Positions 18,851 through 28,539 of a stretch of 64,000 nucleotides of DNA are shown here, piece by piece. How positions within the stretch are numbered: position 1 is the first letter of the stretch; the number at the start of each line of letters is the position of its first letter. This DNA is from CAZDBA01 sp965224765 (GTDB taxonomy: Bacteria; Planctomycetota; Planctomycetia; Pirellulales; Pirellulaceae), in the NCBI GenBank assembly GCA_965224765.1, contig CBDDAC010000012.1, positions 62,001 to 126,000 on the forward strand, read 5' to 3'. The notes beneath the pieces are model-generated. The model saw only the letters and a program-made list of their open reading frames with translations. It did no database searches and was not told the DNA's origin. A program made the translations under genes and the position numbers.

Positions 18851-19438
18851 ATGAAACGATGTGAACGAACTCCATTTTTCGCAAGCTCAAAACGGCTCGC
18901 TGCTTGCCTTTCCATTTTGATCTTGGGCGTCATCGCATTGCCTGTTTCCGCGCAAACCGGTGGCCAGTTTTTAGAATCAGACGACGAACTGGAGATAGCC
19001 GGTCACTTTCAACTGGAAGAAAACACGCGCACTGGCTATTTGGTTTTGACCGCCAAGATTCCGGAAGGAAGTTATATATACTCTTTGACTCAAAAAGGGA
19101 CTCCACCTCCATCGAAGATCGAAATCTCGACTTCAGACTCGTTTGAAGTCTCGGGAACATTCCAACCTGAGCATCAACCCACCGTGACTGAGGTCGATCC
19201 GGACTTTGGTGGACGGACAGAAAAACACAAAAAGAGTCTGCGATTCTTCATTCCCTTGCAATTGGCAGATTCCGCAAACCCAGCCGATTTGACAATTCGG
19301 CTTCGATTCAATGGTCAGGTTTGTAGCAATCAGGGAACCTGTCAGCCCATCCGGGACAAAATTGTGGAAGCCTCATTCTCAGGCTATTATCAACGGGTTG
19401 CTGAAAGAAGTGATAACTCGGGCACTGTTCGTCGATAA
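18851..19438 (+). CDS. Secreted DsbD-alpha-like domain protein
   Basis: The 195-residue product has a signal peptide (LAACLSILILGVIALPVSAQ, about 17-36) and one domain like the N-terminal alpha domain of DsbD. Landmarks are FQLEENTRTGYLVLTAKIPE, the YSLTQKG segment and the paired cysteines CSNQGTC near the C-terminus. In DsbD this immunoglobulin-like domain passes reducing power from the membrane part to periplasmic oxidised proteins. Here it is a free-standing version placed 191 bp upstream of the full DsbD gene, so a partner role in the same relay is likely. AAGGA lies before the ATG. The IS and repeat cluster end about 210 bp upstream. Confidence 0.82.
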   Translation: MKRCERTPFFASSKRLAACLSILILGVIALPVSAQTGGQFLESDDELEIAGHFQLEENTRTGYLVLTAKIPEGSYIYSLTQKGTPPPSKIEISTSDSFEVSGTFQPEHQPTVTEVDPDFGGRTEKHKKSLRFFIPLQLADSANPADLTIRLRFNGQVCSNQGTCQPIRDKIVEASFSGYYQRVAERSDNSGTVRR

Positions 19439-19449
19439 AATGAAGTTTC

Positions 19450-19509
19450 TTGGCGAACCCAACGGGTTTTCTCGCCAATTAGTGCAAGGACGCGGGCTTC
19501 TCCGCGTCC
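19450..19509 (+). promoter_or_regulatory. Two consecutive stem-loops between DsbD-alpha gene and dsbD
   Basis: TTGGCGA (19450-19456) pairs with TCGCCAA (19472-19478), with a nested ACCC/GGGT. Then GGACGCGG (19488-19495) pairs with CCGCGTCC (19502-19509) around GCTTCT. Neither has a T-run. They may attenuate or stabilise the mRNA in front of dsbD; this is inference. Confidence 0.45.
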
Positions 19510-19629
19510 CCCAACCGACTCCAAGCCTTCACAGGTTTGTTCGTAGAGAATCAACTCTTGCTTGTCTGCTTCTTAGTTGGAAGAATGGCACAGATTGGCA
19601 ATATCCAGTAATCTCAAAGTAACATTCTG

Positions 19630-21615
19630 ATGACAACAAATTTTACGTTACGCAACGCAGCCATTTGGCTTGTCGCACTGTTTGCGCTGACGATTTCCAT
19701 GAGTGCGACAGCTCAGGATTTCAATCGTCCTGGTCAATTTGGCGGGGGCGGAGGTTTCGGCGGCAGTGAGCCGGTCGAATGCGAGGCGTATTTCCGACTC
19801 AAGCCAGATTCAAGATTCGGAAAAATCTACGTCGAAGCGACGATTGGTCCTGGCTACCACCTTTATTCGGTAACTCAGCCAAAGGGTGGCCCTAAACGTT
19901 CCATCATGAAGTTCGGCGAAACGGACGAGTACAAACTCGTGGGACCTTGGGAGCCGGACGAAGAGGCTCACTTGCTTCACGACACCAATTTCAAAATGAA
20001 AACCGAACAACACGAGAACGGAGTAATTTGGTCCGCTCCGATCGAGTTCGCAGAAGGTGTTGAAATTGAAAACTTGAAAATCGAGATTAAGTTCAGCGGA
20101 CAATACTGCAACGCGACTCGATGCGATCTTGTTAAAGCCACTTTGACCGCCGAGTACCAGGGTGAAGAAGATTCCGAAATCGTTCAAGGCGAGGTACTAA
20201 GTACCGAAGAGGAAAAAAAGAAAGTTGTTGTCGCCGATACTCCCGAAGAAATCGCCGCAATGGCGAAACTCTACGATGGTAGTACCAAGATCAACTATGA
20301 AAAACTGGATGGCTCCTCCGGCAAAGGAACATTTTTGTACGCACTATTCGGCGCGTTTATAGGCGGAATGCTCTTGAATTTGATGCCATGCGTTTTCCCA
20401 GTTCTTGGCCTCAAAGTCATGGGGTTTGTTGAGCAGGCCGGAAGTGATCCCAAGAAGATCAAAATGCACGGAATCGCGTTTGCCGCGGGGCTTGTGTTTA
20501 GCATGTGGGTCTTGGCGGGAGCAATTCTTATAATAAAAGCCTCAACGAACAGTGAAGTCAGTTGGGGCGAACAAATGGGCAACTCCTATTTCGTTGGCGC
20601 GATCGTAATCATGCTCTTCGTTCTTGGTTTGAATCTCGCAGGCGTTTTTGAAATGGGCCTGTTTATGACGAAAGTCGATAGTGGCAAACCTCAAAAAGGA
20701 TATACCGGGTCATTCATCAGTGGAATCATTACAACGCTGGTAGCGACCCCTTGCTCAGGACCGTTTCTGGGCACAGCGATGGGCTACACGCTTTCGCAAA
20801 CAGCTCCGCTCGCTATGTTCTTGTTTACGATTTTCGGACTGGGCATCGCGTCTCCCTACCTTTTGCTCGCGTTTTTCCCTGCACTAATTAACAAGCTTCC
20901 CAGACCGGGAGCATGGATGGAGACATTCAAAAAACTGATGGCGTTTACCCTGTTTGCAGCAGCAGCGTTCTTCATCAAGTCATTTGGAACGCAAACTGGC
21001 GTCGAAGGCCTGAGCTGGTACTTGATGGCACTTTGCGTCATTGCTCTGGCTCTATTCTTTTACGGCAAATTTAGCCCGGCCTACATCAAAGGCTCCAAAC
21101 GATTTGTATGGGGCTGGATGGCTCCTTTGCTAATTGCTGGTCTTGGATTTTGGATGTACATCCAGGCGGCACAGATTGATGCTCCTGAGGTTGCCCATCA
21201 AGATGGTTGGGAACTATGGGTTCCTGGAAAAGTCGAATCAAAACTCGCTCAAAACAAAGCGGTGTGGGTCGACTATACCGCAGACTGGTGAGGCATCTGC
21301 ATTTTTAATGAGAAGCGTGTCTTCTCAGATCAAGCTGTACTAGACAGACTTGAAGAACTAGGTATTGAACTTGTCAAAGTGGACATGACAGGAAAAGAAG
21401 AAATTTACAACAATGATTTGGCGAGAGCGGATCGATCATCCATTCCTGTAAATCTTGTTTATCCAGCTGACTACCCAGCACGCCCCGCAATTTTGCTTGA
21501 GGAACTTATCTCTCCGGCACAAGCACTCGAGGCACTCGATCGTATCGCTCCGGAAACGGAAGAATCAACGGCCGGTCAAGGGAAATCAAATGAAAAGGTT
21601 GTGGCGGGTCGTTAG
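19630..21615 (+). CDS. dsbD: DsbD-type thiol:disulfide interchange protein, selenoprotein with UGA-encoded Sec554
   Basis: Read through one in-frame TGA (21289-21291) this is a complete 661-residue DsbD. It has a signal peptide (about 1-29), an alpha domain (about 45-180, with CNATRC), a membrane beta domain from about 235 with the two redox cysteines in LMPCVFPVLG and ATPCSGPFLG, and a C-terminal thioredoxin-like gamma domain. The gamma active site reads YTADW-U-G-I-C-I-FNEK, against W-C-x-x-C in E. coli DsbD, so selenocysteine replaces the N-terminal nucleophilic cysteine. The frame continues 108 codons to TAG with gamma-domain sequence (VLDRLEELGIELVKVDMTG). A SECIS-like hairpin follows the UGA. 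DsbD moves electrons from cytoplasmic thioredoxin to periplasmic proteins. Stopping at the UGA would remove the gamma domain. Confidence 0.93.
21289..21327 (+). promoter_or_regulatory. Selenocysteine UGA codon with SECIS-like stem-loop (dsbD)
   Basis: The UGA is at 21289-21291. After 17 bases, TGAGAAG (21309-21315) pairs perfectly with CTTCTCA (21321-21327) around the loop CGTGT. A short apical stem 15-40 bases after the UGA with G among the first two loop bases fits the bacterial SECIS pattern recognised by SelB. Confidence 0.8.
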
Positions 21616-21649
21616 ACTGACATAAACAATTTCACAAACTGAAACTCCC

Positions 21650-21681
21650 ATGGGCGAACCGATTGGTTCGCCCATTTTTTT
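21650..21681 (+). terminator. Rho-independent terminator after dsbD
   Basis: ATGGGCGAACC (21650-21660) pairs perfectly with GGTTCGCCCAT (21665-21675) around GATT, followed by a run of seven T. It ends transcription 34 bp after the TAG at 21615, supporting that stop, and not the internal UGA, as the real gene end. Confidence 0.95.
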
Positions 21682-21713
21682 AACAAATTCAATCATCGCG
21701 TTACGGAATTGTC

Positions 21714-22769
21714 ATGAAACAAAAATCCCGACTCACCGTTCTTTGTATCGGAATGATCCTCTCCGCAGCCATCTCAGCGCAGGCCTTTCAAGATTCAGAA
21801 CCGATCGCTTTGTCAGCTCATTTCAAACTCCAACCTGATTCCCGCCAGGGCGTATTGGTTGTGGAAGCCGAGATTCCTGACGGTTGGAACCTGTATTCAA
21901 CCACAACGCCTCGAGGAGGACCCAAGCCCTTGAAGTTTGTCGTACTTGATTCAGAACAATTCTCAATCACCGGCCCTTTTGAACCCGCTGAAGACCCACT
22001 CGTCAAATTCGCAGAAGTCTTCAGTATCGTCACTGAAGAATTTACGGAGCTCCCGATCTGGTCGGCGCCAATCGAAATTTCCGAGGGGGTTTCATCCGCC
22101 GACGTAAGTATTGAGATGAAAATCACAGGACAGTCCTGTTCGGCCGAATCAGGCGCCTGCGTCATCGTCAATGAAATGCTTGTCGCCGAATTTGCTGGAC
22201 AACTGAAAACCGAGGAATTGGAAACAAACTACTCGCCAAATCGTGCACACGTCATCTGGAAGGGTTCAGTGGCTCAGGGTGATGCAACGCCAGGAAGTCG
22301 CGTCCTGGTAACCCTGACAGCAGACCCCACAGAAGACTTCAAAATCTATGGCTACGAAGCCAAGTCAACAGGCACCGTCGCTCAACCCACCCGCATCGTT
22401 CTGTCCAAATCCAACGGATGGGAGGTATCCGAAGTATCAGCATCGCATTTGCCAAAAACCAAAGCTGTGGCAGGGGAAACACAAAAGTACTACCGAGATG
22501 AGGTTAGTTGGACCTTCGAGATGACCATTCCAGCAGACGCTCCAGCCAGAGACTATCGCTTTGATGGTTACGTGGCGTTCCAAAACTGTACTGATGAAAT
22601 GTGCGATCCGCCCTCCGCTGCACAATTCGTATTCAACGTTCGAGTGGGCGAAGGAGCACTCGAAGAATCCGAAATCGGTTTCAAGAAATCCGGACGCTAC
22701 GGATCGGTTGCGAAAATGGCCGACCGGAAAATCAAAGAAAAAGCTCTACGGTCGTCCCAGGACAACTAA
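21714..22769 (+). CDS. Secreted protein with two DsbD-alpha-like domains
   Basis: The 351-residue product has a signal peptide (about 1-23, ending AISAQA) and two tandem DsbD-alpha-type domains. The first (about 30-160) has LKPDS-like FKLQPDSRQGVLVVEAEIPD and the cysteines CSAESGAC. The second (about 180-310) has the CTDEMCDPP signature. No membrane beta domain and no thioredoxin domain are present. It lies 98 bp after the dsbD stop but behind a strong terminator, so it has its own promoter. It is likely a periplasmic electron acceptor or donor for DsbD-like proteins; its exact partner is unknown. The last ~30 residues are basic. Confidence 0.8.
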   Translation: MKQKSRLTVLCIGMILSAAISAQAFQDSEPIALSAHFKLQPDSRQGVLVVEAEIPDGWNLYSTTTPRGGPKPLKFVVLDSEQFSITGPFEPAEDPLVKFAEVFSIVTEEFTELPIWSAPIEISEGVSSADVSIEMKITGQSCSAESGACVIVNEMLVAEFAGQLKTEELETNYSPNRAHVIWKGSVAQGDATPGSRVLVTLTADPTEDFKIYGYEAKSTGTVAQPTRIVLSKSNGWEVSEVSASHLPKTKAVAGETQKYYRDEVSWTFEMTIPADAPARDYRFDGYVAFQNCTDEMCDPPSAAQFVFNVRVGEGALEESEIGFKKSGRYGSVAKMADRKIKEKALRSSQDN

Positions 22770-22826
22770 AGATTCTTGCAACAATTGAAATCGTTCCGCG
22801 TCGGAATCCATTCGCGAACCAGGGTG

Positions 22827-23345
22827 TCACTTCGGCTTTTTGACTGTACCGTCAATGATCGGAAGCGGAGATTCAAAGTGGTGGCCATTGCTATCTCGCA
22901 TTTCCTCTTTCGATTTGGGGTCGCCATCAACAACCTCCCCGTCCACGACCCCTGAATCAACCGTCGACTTGAACACCTTGACCCGAAAATGTTCTTTGAG
23001 GTAGTCGATCACTTTCTTTTTGTACCATCTCCGACAAACGGGAATCAAAAGGGACATTCCCAACGCATCGGTGATTAAACCAGGCGCGATCAGCAATCCA
23101 CCCGCCAGAAGAATCAGCATACCGTCAGAGATCAGTTCGCTTGGCATCTCATTCTGTTGCAGGCGATTTTGAATTCGCGATTTAACGTTTGCCCACTGAC
23201 GTTTCGCGAGCCAGGCACCGAGGATCCCCGACCCGATAATCAGCGTAATGGACGCCCAGGTTGGAATCGCCTTGCTGATCATTATTAGCAGAACGAGATC
23301 CGCCAACGGAACCAGGGTGAAAAGTAAGAACAGCCGCAAAAACAA
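22827..23345 (-). CDS. fxsA: FxsA family membrane protein
   Basis: The product (about 172 residues from this start) has the FxsA layout: a first helix (LFLLFTLVPLADLVLLI), a second (ITLIIGSGILGAWLAKRQW), and the helix pair DGMLILLAGGLLIAPGLITD characteristic of the family. A long, charged C-terminal tail follows. FxsA was first described as a suppressor of F exclusion of phage T7; its molecular function is not settled. I prefer the TTG at 23345 because GGAGG lies 6 bases upstream; an ATG at 23393 would add 16 residues before the first helix with no such site. It stops with TGA. It is convergent with the double-alpha-domain gene. Confidence 0.82.
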   Translation of the reverse strand: MFLRLFLLFTLVPLADLVLLIMISKAIPTWASITLIIGSGILGAWLAKRQWANVKSRIQNRLQQNEMPSELISDGMLILLAGGLLIAPGLITDALGMSLLIPVCRRWYKKKVIDYLKEHFRVKVFKSTVDSGVVDGEVVDGDPKSKEEMRDSNGHHFESPLPIIDGTVKKPK

Positions 23346-23450
23346 GTTTTGCCTCCATAAAAAAATGCGATGACCCATCAGGCACCACCGCATTCTATGT
23401 AAATCAGTCGCTAAAAAGGAAGCGTCTGAGTAACTTTGTCATCTTTTTGA

Positions 23451-26400
23451 TTATTGAGTGTCAATCTGATTGTTCACCCAACCTTGATCCTGACCGTAGA
23501 GTGCAGGTTCATCCGTTCCATCTCCATCCCAGTCACCAGCGACGGGTTGATCATTCGCGCCACCGTACTCGAATGTCATGTCGGTGGCGTCCAATTGATG
23601 GTTCTGATTGGAGTCAACAATCCAGGTACCCGAACGATAAATAGCGATCTGCTCGACGCCATCACCATCGAAGTCACCTACGACCGGACGGTCTCCCGCT
23701 TTACCGAATTGAGTGTAAACGTCTTCGTAGTTAAACTGTCCGTCGCCATTCACATCCAGCCGCCAGCTTCCATCCTCAAACGTTCCGATAGATCGAATAC
23801 CGTTTCCATTCCAGTCACCGGTGATCGCGATTTTCTCGTGATCATCGACACCAAACACATGGTCGATGACATCAGCTCGCTGCTGACCATAGGCGGACAG
23901 TCTCATGATTCGAGCACCCGTCGTTGAGTCTTCGGTAGTCGGAGGAATATTCTTGGGCTTGCTTGCCAGTTGATTTTCGGGGTTTGGCAAGCCGGGATCA
24001 TGTTCGATCGCTTCGAAGTCGCGTTCCCAAATCGGACCGTAGATTCCGATATCGTCTTTTCCATCACCGTCCCAGTCACCTACGACCGCTTGATCATCAA
24101 GGTCACCCAAACGAGCCATCAAATCCTCGGCGTCCCAGCGACCGTTTCGGTTGATATCGATCATCCAATAGCCGTCCATGTAAACGGCGACTTCATCGAC
24201 TCCATCACCATCAAAGTCTCCTGCCAGGGCTTTGCCGCCCAGCATTCCGAAACTGTGTGACAATCGGTCTGAGCCAATCACTTGCCCCTCAGAGGTGACT
24301 GAGTCTGAGAATGTCCACGTGGCTTCCGCCATGTCGAACTGGTTCCAATCCGAATCCGCCATGAACGAAGCTTGTAACCACGGCGAGCCTTCCAGAGTCG
24401 CCTCACCCACTGCGCGTGGCAGTCCACCATTGATCACACTCAAGTGCCAAGTGTACTGTTCTCCAGACGCGCTGACTTGAAACTGAGCACCCCGAGAACT
24501 CCCGACGATTTGAGTAAAGTTACCTGCCTGAGCACCAAACAGCCCGGGCATTCCAGTCAGACCTGGTCGCGGAGTCAGTGGGTTTCCTCCCGGTGGGTTC
24601 TCTCCTCCAGGAGGCGTATAAGGATCGGTCGGATCGTCAATGACGGACACTTCACTGAAGTTATTAGCGACACTGATCCCACCCGCATTCACTTGAATGT
24701 TAACGACTGAGTCCATGATTTGCTCCGTGCTGAACACGCGAATCACCGCAGACTGTGCGTTCGCTGTCGACGCAGATGAGTTGTAGGTGAAACCTGTCGT
24801 CGAACCGGGAGTATCATTCGAGTCGGCCAACCCTTCTGGTTGAGTCTCCAGAACGATGTAGCTACCTGCTTTTAAACCGCGGAAGGAGTATTCACCGGTT
24901 GCAGAGGTATCAATCCAAACTTCGGCATTCGGATCACTGGTTCCCATGTGGGTATAGTGTTCCGACATGACTTCTCCCAGTGTAACTGCGCGTGGAGCAA
25001 TATCTCCATTGGCTGGATCCAAGTAGTAGTAGAGCTGCATCCGCACGCCAGCCAGAGCTCGATCAGTGCCTTCTTGGTAAATACCATCGCGCTGTTGACG
25101 GTAGTTGGCGGGCAAAACACCTTCTTCGTTCTGAAATGCAGGGCCGTCTTCCCAAACTCGCCCGCGAATCTCGGCAGGTGCTTCTTCGCAGAAGTCATAC
25201 TGCGTCAATTTCTGACCGGAAAATACGCTGATTCCTGAGATCAAGTTCTCGGTCGCTGTGCCGCCACCGTCACCTTCGTGCTCGCCCAAGCTGAAGAAGC
25301 CGTCGGGTTGGACTTCGCGAATTGAGTATTCGCCAGGTAGCAGATCCGTAAATTTGTAGTTTCCAGCGTCGTCCGTCGTAGTCATCGCGATCACGTTTCC
25401 ATTCTGATCAAGTAACTGTAGAGTCACGCCAGAAAGCGGTCGGTCACCATCATTTGCGTCAAACGTGCAATCACCATTTCCATCAGCGTGAACACGTCCA
25501 CTGATTTCTGAAAGCAAGATCTCGCCGAAATCGTAGTTGACGGCCTTGTCGCCACCCTTCAACGTAACGTCTACAAACTTGTCATTCGTCTTGGTTCCAC
25601 CGTTGGACCCCAACGAGTCAATACCGTCAACGTACCCACCAGGTTGAATCTCCTGAACACTGTAGGTCCCTGGGATCAAGCCGGTAAACCAGTACTCACC
25701 ATTGTCCATGGTTTCTGTTTCCGCAACGACGTTTCCGTCGCCATCAAACAGCTTAACTATGGTTTTCCCGATACCCTGCTCACCATTGTTCTGTACGCCG
25801 TCATTATTTGCATCGTGATAGACGGTTCCATGAATCTCTGCTGGGATGTGTTCGCAGAAATCGTAGTTCGTTGCAGCCTGGCCAGAACTGATCTTGATAT
25901 CAGCGATTCGATCATTGGTCACTCGACCACCAACACTCCCTGCGTGTTCTGAGCCATCAATGTAGCCGTCAGGTGTCACTTCTCGCACCGCATACGTTCC
26001 TGGCTCAAGATCGTTGAAGGCGTATTCGCCATTGGCATCTGTTAAAGTTCGAGCGACCTCCTGGTTGTTGGCGTCCAACAAAATGACGGTAACATTCTCA
26101 AGCGGAAGATCACCTTCGCTTGCCTCGAAATCACAATCTCCGTTGGCATCTCCATGGACCCGACCTGAAATTGAGCCGTTTCGAATTTCACCAAAGTCAT
26201 AGTTAACTCCCTTGTCGCCACCCGCCAATGTGATCGAGCTGAACATATCGTTGGCAACGTCACCGACTCGAAGTCCCTTGATCGAGCCCAATGAGTCTTT
26301 TCCGTCAACAAACGTATCGGGTTGAATTTCATTGACTTTGTAGGTGCCAGGCATCAAGTTCTTGAATGCATAGCGGCCATTGGAATCCGTCACCGTCTCG

Positions 26401-28487
26401 GCAACCAGATCGCCTTGAGCATCAAACAACTGAATTTTCACATTGCCAATGGTATCTTCGTTGGCATCGCGAACTCCATCGTTGTTTTGATCATGCCAGA
26501 CGGTTCCGGAAAGCTCAGCAGGAACGTGTTCGCAGAAATTGTAGTTCGTTCCTTCAGACCCCGAAGAAAGTACGATGCCTGCAAGCGTATCATTCGTTGC
26601 GCGAATCCCACTGATATTGCCATCAACCTCACCGATACGCTCTGCACCATCAAGATAGCCATCCGGCTGCACTTCGACCACGGTATAAACGCCTGGCATC
26701 AAGCTATCGAACTCATAGTGCCCATCAGCATCAGTTTGTGTTGACGCAACCAATTTGCCGTTTTCACCGTATAGCTGGACTTCTACACCTGCAATTCCCA
26801 CATGATTGGGATCCGTTGGATCGAGGCAATCACCTTCTGGGGTTGAAACACTGACGAATCCGCCGATCGAAGCCGGTTTGATCTCACCGAAGTTGTACTC
26901 TGCACCTTTGTCATCCGCACAAAGTTCAATGGTATTGAAGCGATCATTCAATTGAGTTCCAACGGTCGTGCCCCCAACATTCCCAACGGAGTCTTTGCCG
27001 TCAAGGAATGTTGCCAATGGATTGCCTCCAGCAGGATCATTGCTGATTTCGATCACTTCGTAGATTCCGGGCGGAAGCGCGTCAACTTCATAATGACCGT
27101 TTGCATCGGTACGAACAAAGATAGAATTAAAACCGGCGAAAGGATCAGCGACGGATCCGTCTTTTGCCCCAACTCGATTGACTTGAATCAGGACATTGGC
27201 AATGCCTTGTTCGCCCGAGTCGAAGACGGCGTCATTGTTCTCATCATGCCAGACATTGCCCTGCAGAGATGCCGGACGCACTTCTTTGAAGTCATAATCT
27301 GTCGCCGAAGTTCCTCCGAGAGGAATGTTGATATCGCTAATAATGTTCTGAAAACCGTCGGCATCCGATGCGACTCGTCCGACTTTGAAGCCATCAATTG
27401 AACCCGCTGAGGCACCAACATCAAGGTAGCCATCGGGTTGAGCCTCTACCAATCGATAGTTTCCGGGTTGAAGGTTGAGATCCAACCCAAACTCGTAGTG
27501 CCCACTGGCGTCCGTTTCCGTGCTGGCCACAGTCTCATACTGTCCGGAAGATTCGTTCAGCAACTGCAAATTGATTTTAACTGCGCTGATTCCTTCTTCG
27601 TTGCCATCGTGAACACAATTGATGTTCTCGTCATGGTAAACATTTCCGGAGATCGTGACTGGCTTTGCGACAAGGTCGTAGGCGTCAATCGTACCGGCGG
27701 TTCTGTCGCCTTCCCCCGTTGCGTTGTCACGAGTCAGATCCAGAACGCCATTTCCGACGTTCTCGCCACGAAGCAACAGCCCGTCGTAGGTATCATAAAA
27801 GATTCCCGATTCCTGGGGCTGATTGAAGCCACCTTCCAGAGGCTGAGTGTGAGTTACCGATTTATTGGTGAAATCGTAATTTTGATCAACAAAGGTTGTA
27901 TCAAAGAGGCTTCCTTCAAACTCAACACCTGAGGCGATTTTGTCGGTGCGGAATCGTTCGACTTCATCGACATCAATCGAGAAAACGAGCTTGTCCCCCG
28001 CCTCGAAGTTCTTCACGTTGACGACCAATTGCAGACCGTCATCGGAAACACTCACTCCCAAGATATCACTTTCCGTGATCCCGGTACTTCGAGAATCGAA
28101 CTGGAATTCGTGATGTCCGCCGGTTCCGGGCTGCTCCGCTCCGACATCAAAGAACATATCACCGTCGGAAAGATTTCCGCTGAGGTCTTGATCACCATTG
28201 ATGGTGAACTGTGTCAATTGAGTTGAGTCGGAGCCACCGGTGAACGTCACTTCAAAATAATCTGGAGTGGTGTCCTGTCCTTCATCTCCTTCCAAATAGG
28301 TAATCCCCGCGATGACGGGATCCGCGGATAGCACTCGACGTTGCTCCATCACCTCAAAATGGCATCTTCGGAGCACTTCCTTCTTGGCGTCGTGCTTTTC
28401 ATCCTTGCGTGATTTCTTTCGAAATCCCAATTGCGTAATTTTTTTGAAAAGACCCAACTCTTCGCCCTCCATGGTAAAGAATCGCAA
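23451..28487 (-). CDS. Giant secreted SdrD_B-repeat protein with FG-GAP/VCBS-type C-terminus
   Basis: The 1,678-residue protein opens with a basic segment and then VMEQRRVLSADP (about 47-58), the LSAD-type N-terminal motif of planctomycete surface proteins. About residues 60-300 form a first beta-rich region. Eight SdrD_B (Cna-B-like) domains follow, recognisable by starts such as ISGNVYHDENINC, LQGNVWHDENNDA, LSGTVWHDQNNDG and ISGRVHGDANGDC, each ending with an NYDFxE segment. They alternate between W/YHDxNNDG and HxDGNGDC types. A Pro-rich linker (PGGENPPGGNP) precedes a C-terminal region with five FG-GAP-like calcium motifs (GDFDGDGVDEVAVY, GDWDGDGKDDIGIYG). It is probably a cell-surface or matrix protein stiffened by calcium. 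The exact ligand is unknown. Confidence 0.88.
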   Translation of the reverse strand: MRFFTMEGEELGLFKKITQLGFRKKSRKDEKHDAKKEVLRRCHFEVMEQRRVLSADPVIAGITYLEGDEGQDTTPDYFEVTFTGGSDSTQLTQFTINGDQDLSGNLSDGDMFFDVGAEQPGTGGHHEFQFDSRSTGITESDILGVSVSDDGLQLVVNVKNFEAGDKLVFSIDVDEVERFRTDKIASGVEFEGSLFDTTFVDQNYDFTNKSVTHTQPLEGGFNQPQESGIFYDTYDGLLLRGENVGNGVLDLTRDNATGEGDRTAGTIDAYDLVAKPVTISGNVYHDENINCVHDGNEEGISAVKINLQLLNESSGQYETVASTETDASGHYEFGLDLNLQPGNYRLVEAQPDGYLDVGASAGSIDGFKVGRVASDADGFQNIISDINIPLGGTSATDYDFKEVRPASLQGNVWHDENNDAVFDSGEQGIANVLIQVNRVGAKDGSVADPFAGFNSIFVRTDANGHYEVDALPPGIYEVIEISNDPAGGNPLATFLDGKDSVGNVGGTTVGTQLNDRFNTIELCADDKGAEYNFGEIKPASIGGFVSVSTPEGDCLDPTDPNHVGIAGVEVQLYGENGKLVASTQTDADGHYEFDSLMPGVYTVVEVQPDGYLDGAERIGEVDGNISGIRATNDTLAGIVLSSGSEGTNYNFCEHVPAELSGTVWHDQNNDGVRDANEDTIGNVKIQLFDAQGDLVAETVTDSNGRYAFKNLMPGTYKVNEIQPDTFVDGKDSLGSIKGLRVGDVANDMFSSITLAGGDKGVNYDFGEIRNGSISGRVHGDANGDCDFEASEGDLPLENVTVILLDANNQEVARTLTDANGEYAFNDLEPGTYAVREVTPDGYIDGSEHAGSVGGRVTNDRIADIKISSGQAATNYDFCEHIPAEIHGTVYHDANNDGVQNNGEQGIGKTIVKLFDGDGNVVAETETMDNGEYWFTGLIPGTYSVQEIQPGGYVDGIDSLGSNGGTKTNDKFVDVTLKGGDKAVNYDFGEILLSEISGRVHADGNGDCTFDANDGDRPLSGVTLQLLDQNGNVIAMTTTDDAGNYKFTDLLPGEYSIREVQPDGFFSLGEHEGDGGGTATENLISGISVFSGQKLTQYDFCEEAPAEIRGRVWEDGPAFQNEEGVLPANYRQQRDGIYQEGTDRALAGVRMQLYYYLDPANGDIAPRAVTLGEVMSEHYTHMGTSDPNAEVWIDTSATGEYSFRGLKAGSYIVLETQPEGLADSNDTPGSTTGFTYNSSASTANAQSAVIRVFSTEQIMDSVVNIQVNAGGISVANNFSEVSVIDDPTDPYTPPGGENPPGGNPLTPRPGLTGMPGLFGAQAGNFTQIVGSSRGAQFQVSASGEQYTWHLSVINGGLPRAVGEATLEGSPWLQASFMADSDWNQFDMAEATWTFSDSVTSEGQVIGSDRLSHSFGMLGGKALAGDFDGDGVDEVAVYMDGYWMIDINRNGRWDAEDLMARLGDLDDQAVVGDWDGDGKDDIGIYGPIWERDFEAIEHDPGLPNPENQLASKPKNIPPTTEDSTTGARIMRLSAYGQQRADVIDHVFGVDDHEKIAITGDWNGNGIRSIGTFEDGSWRLDVNGDGQFNYEDVYTQFGKAGDRPVVGDFDGDGVEQIAIYRSGTWIVDSNQNHQLDATDMTFEYGGANDQPVAGDWDGDGTDEPALYGQDQGWVNNQIDTQ

Positions 28488-28539
28488 CTCAATGCGTTTA
28501 ATTTTGTTTGCCGTGTTGTGTTAAGAGAATGCCTAAAGC

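Noticed and set aside
21289..21291. TGA in dsbD as a sequencing error or nonsense mutation
   Set aside because: The same substitution at the first Cys of a CxxC-type motif occurs in three unrelated genes, each with a downstream hairpin. An error would not choose this codon three times.
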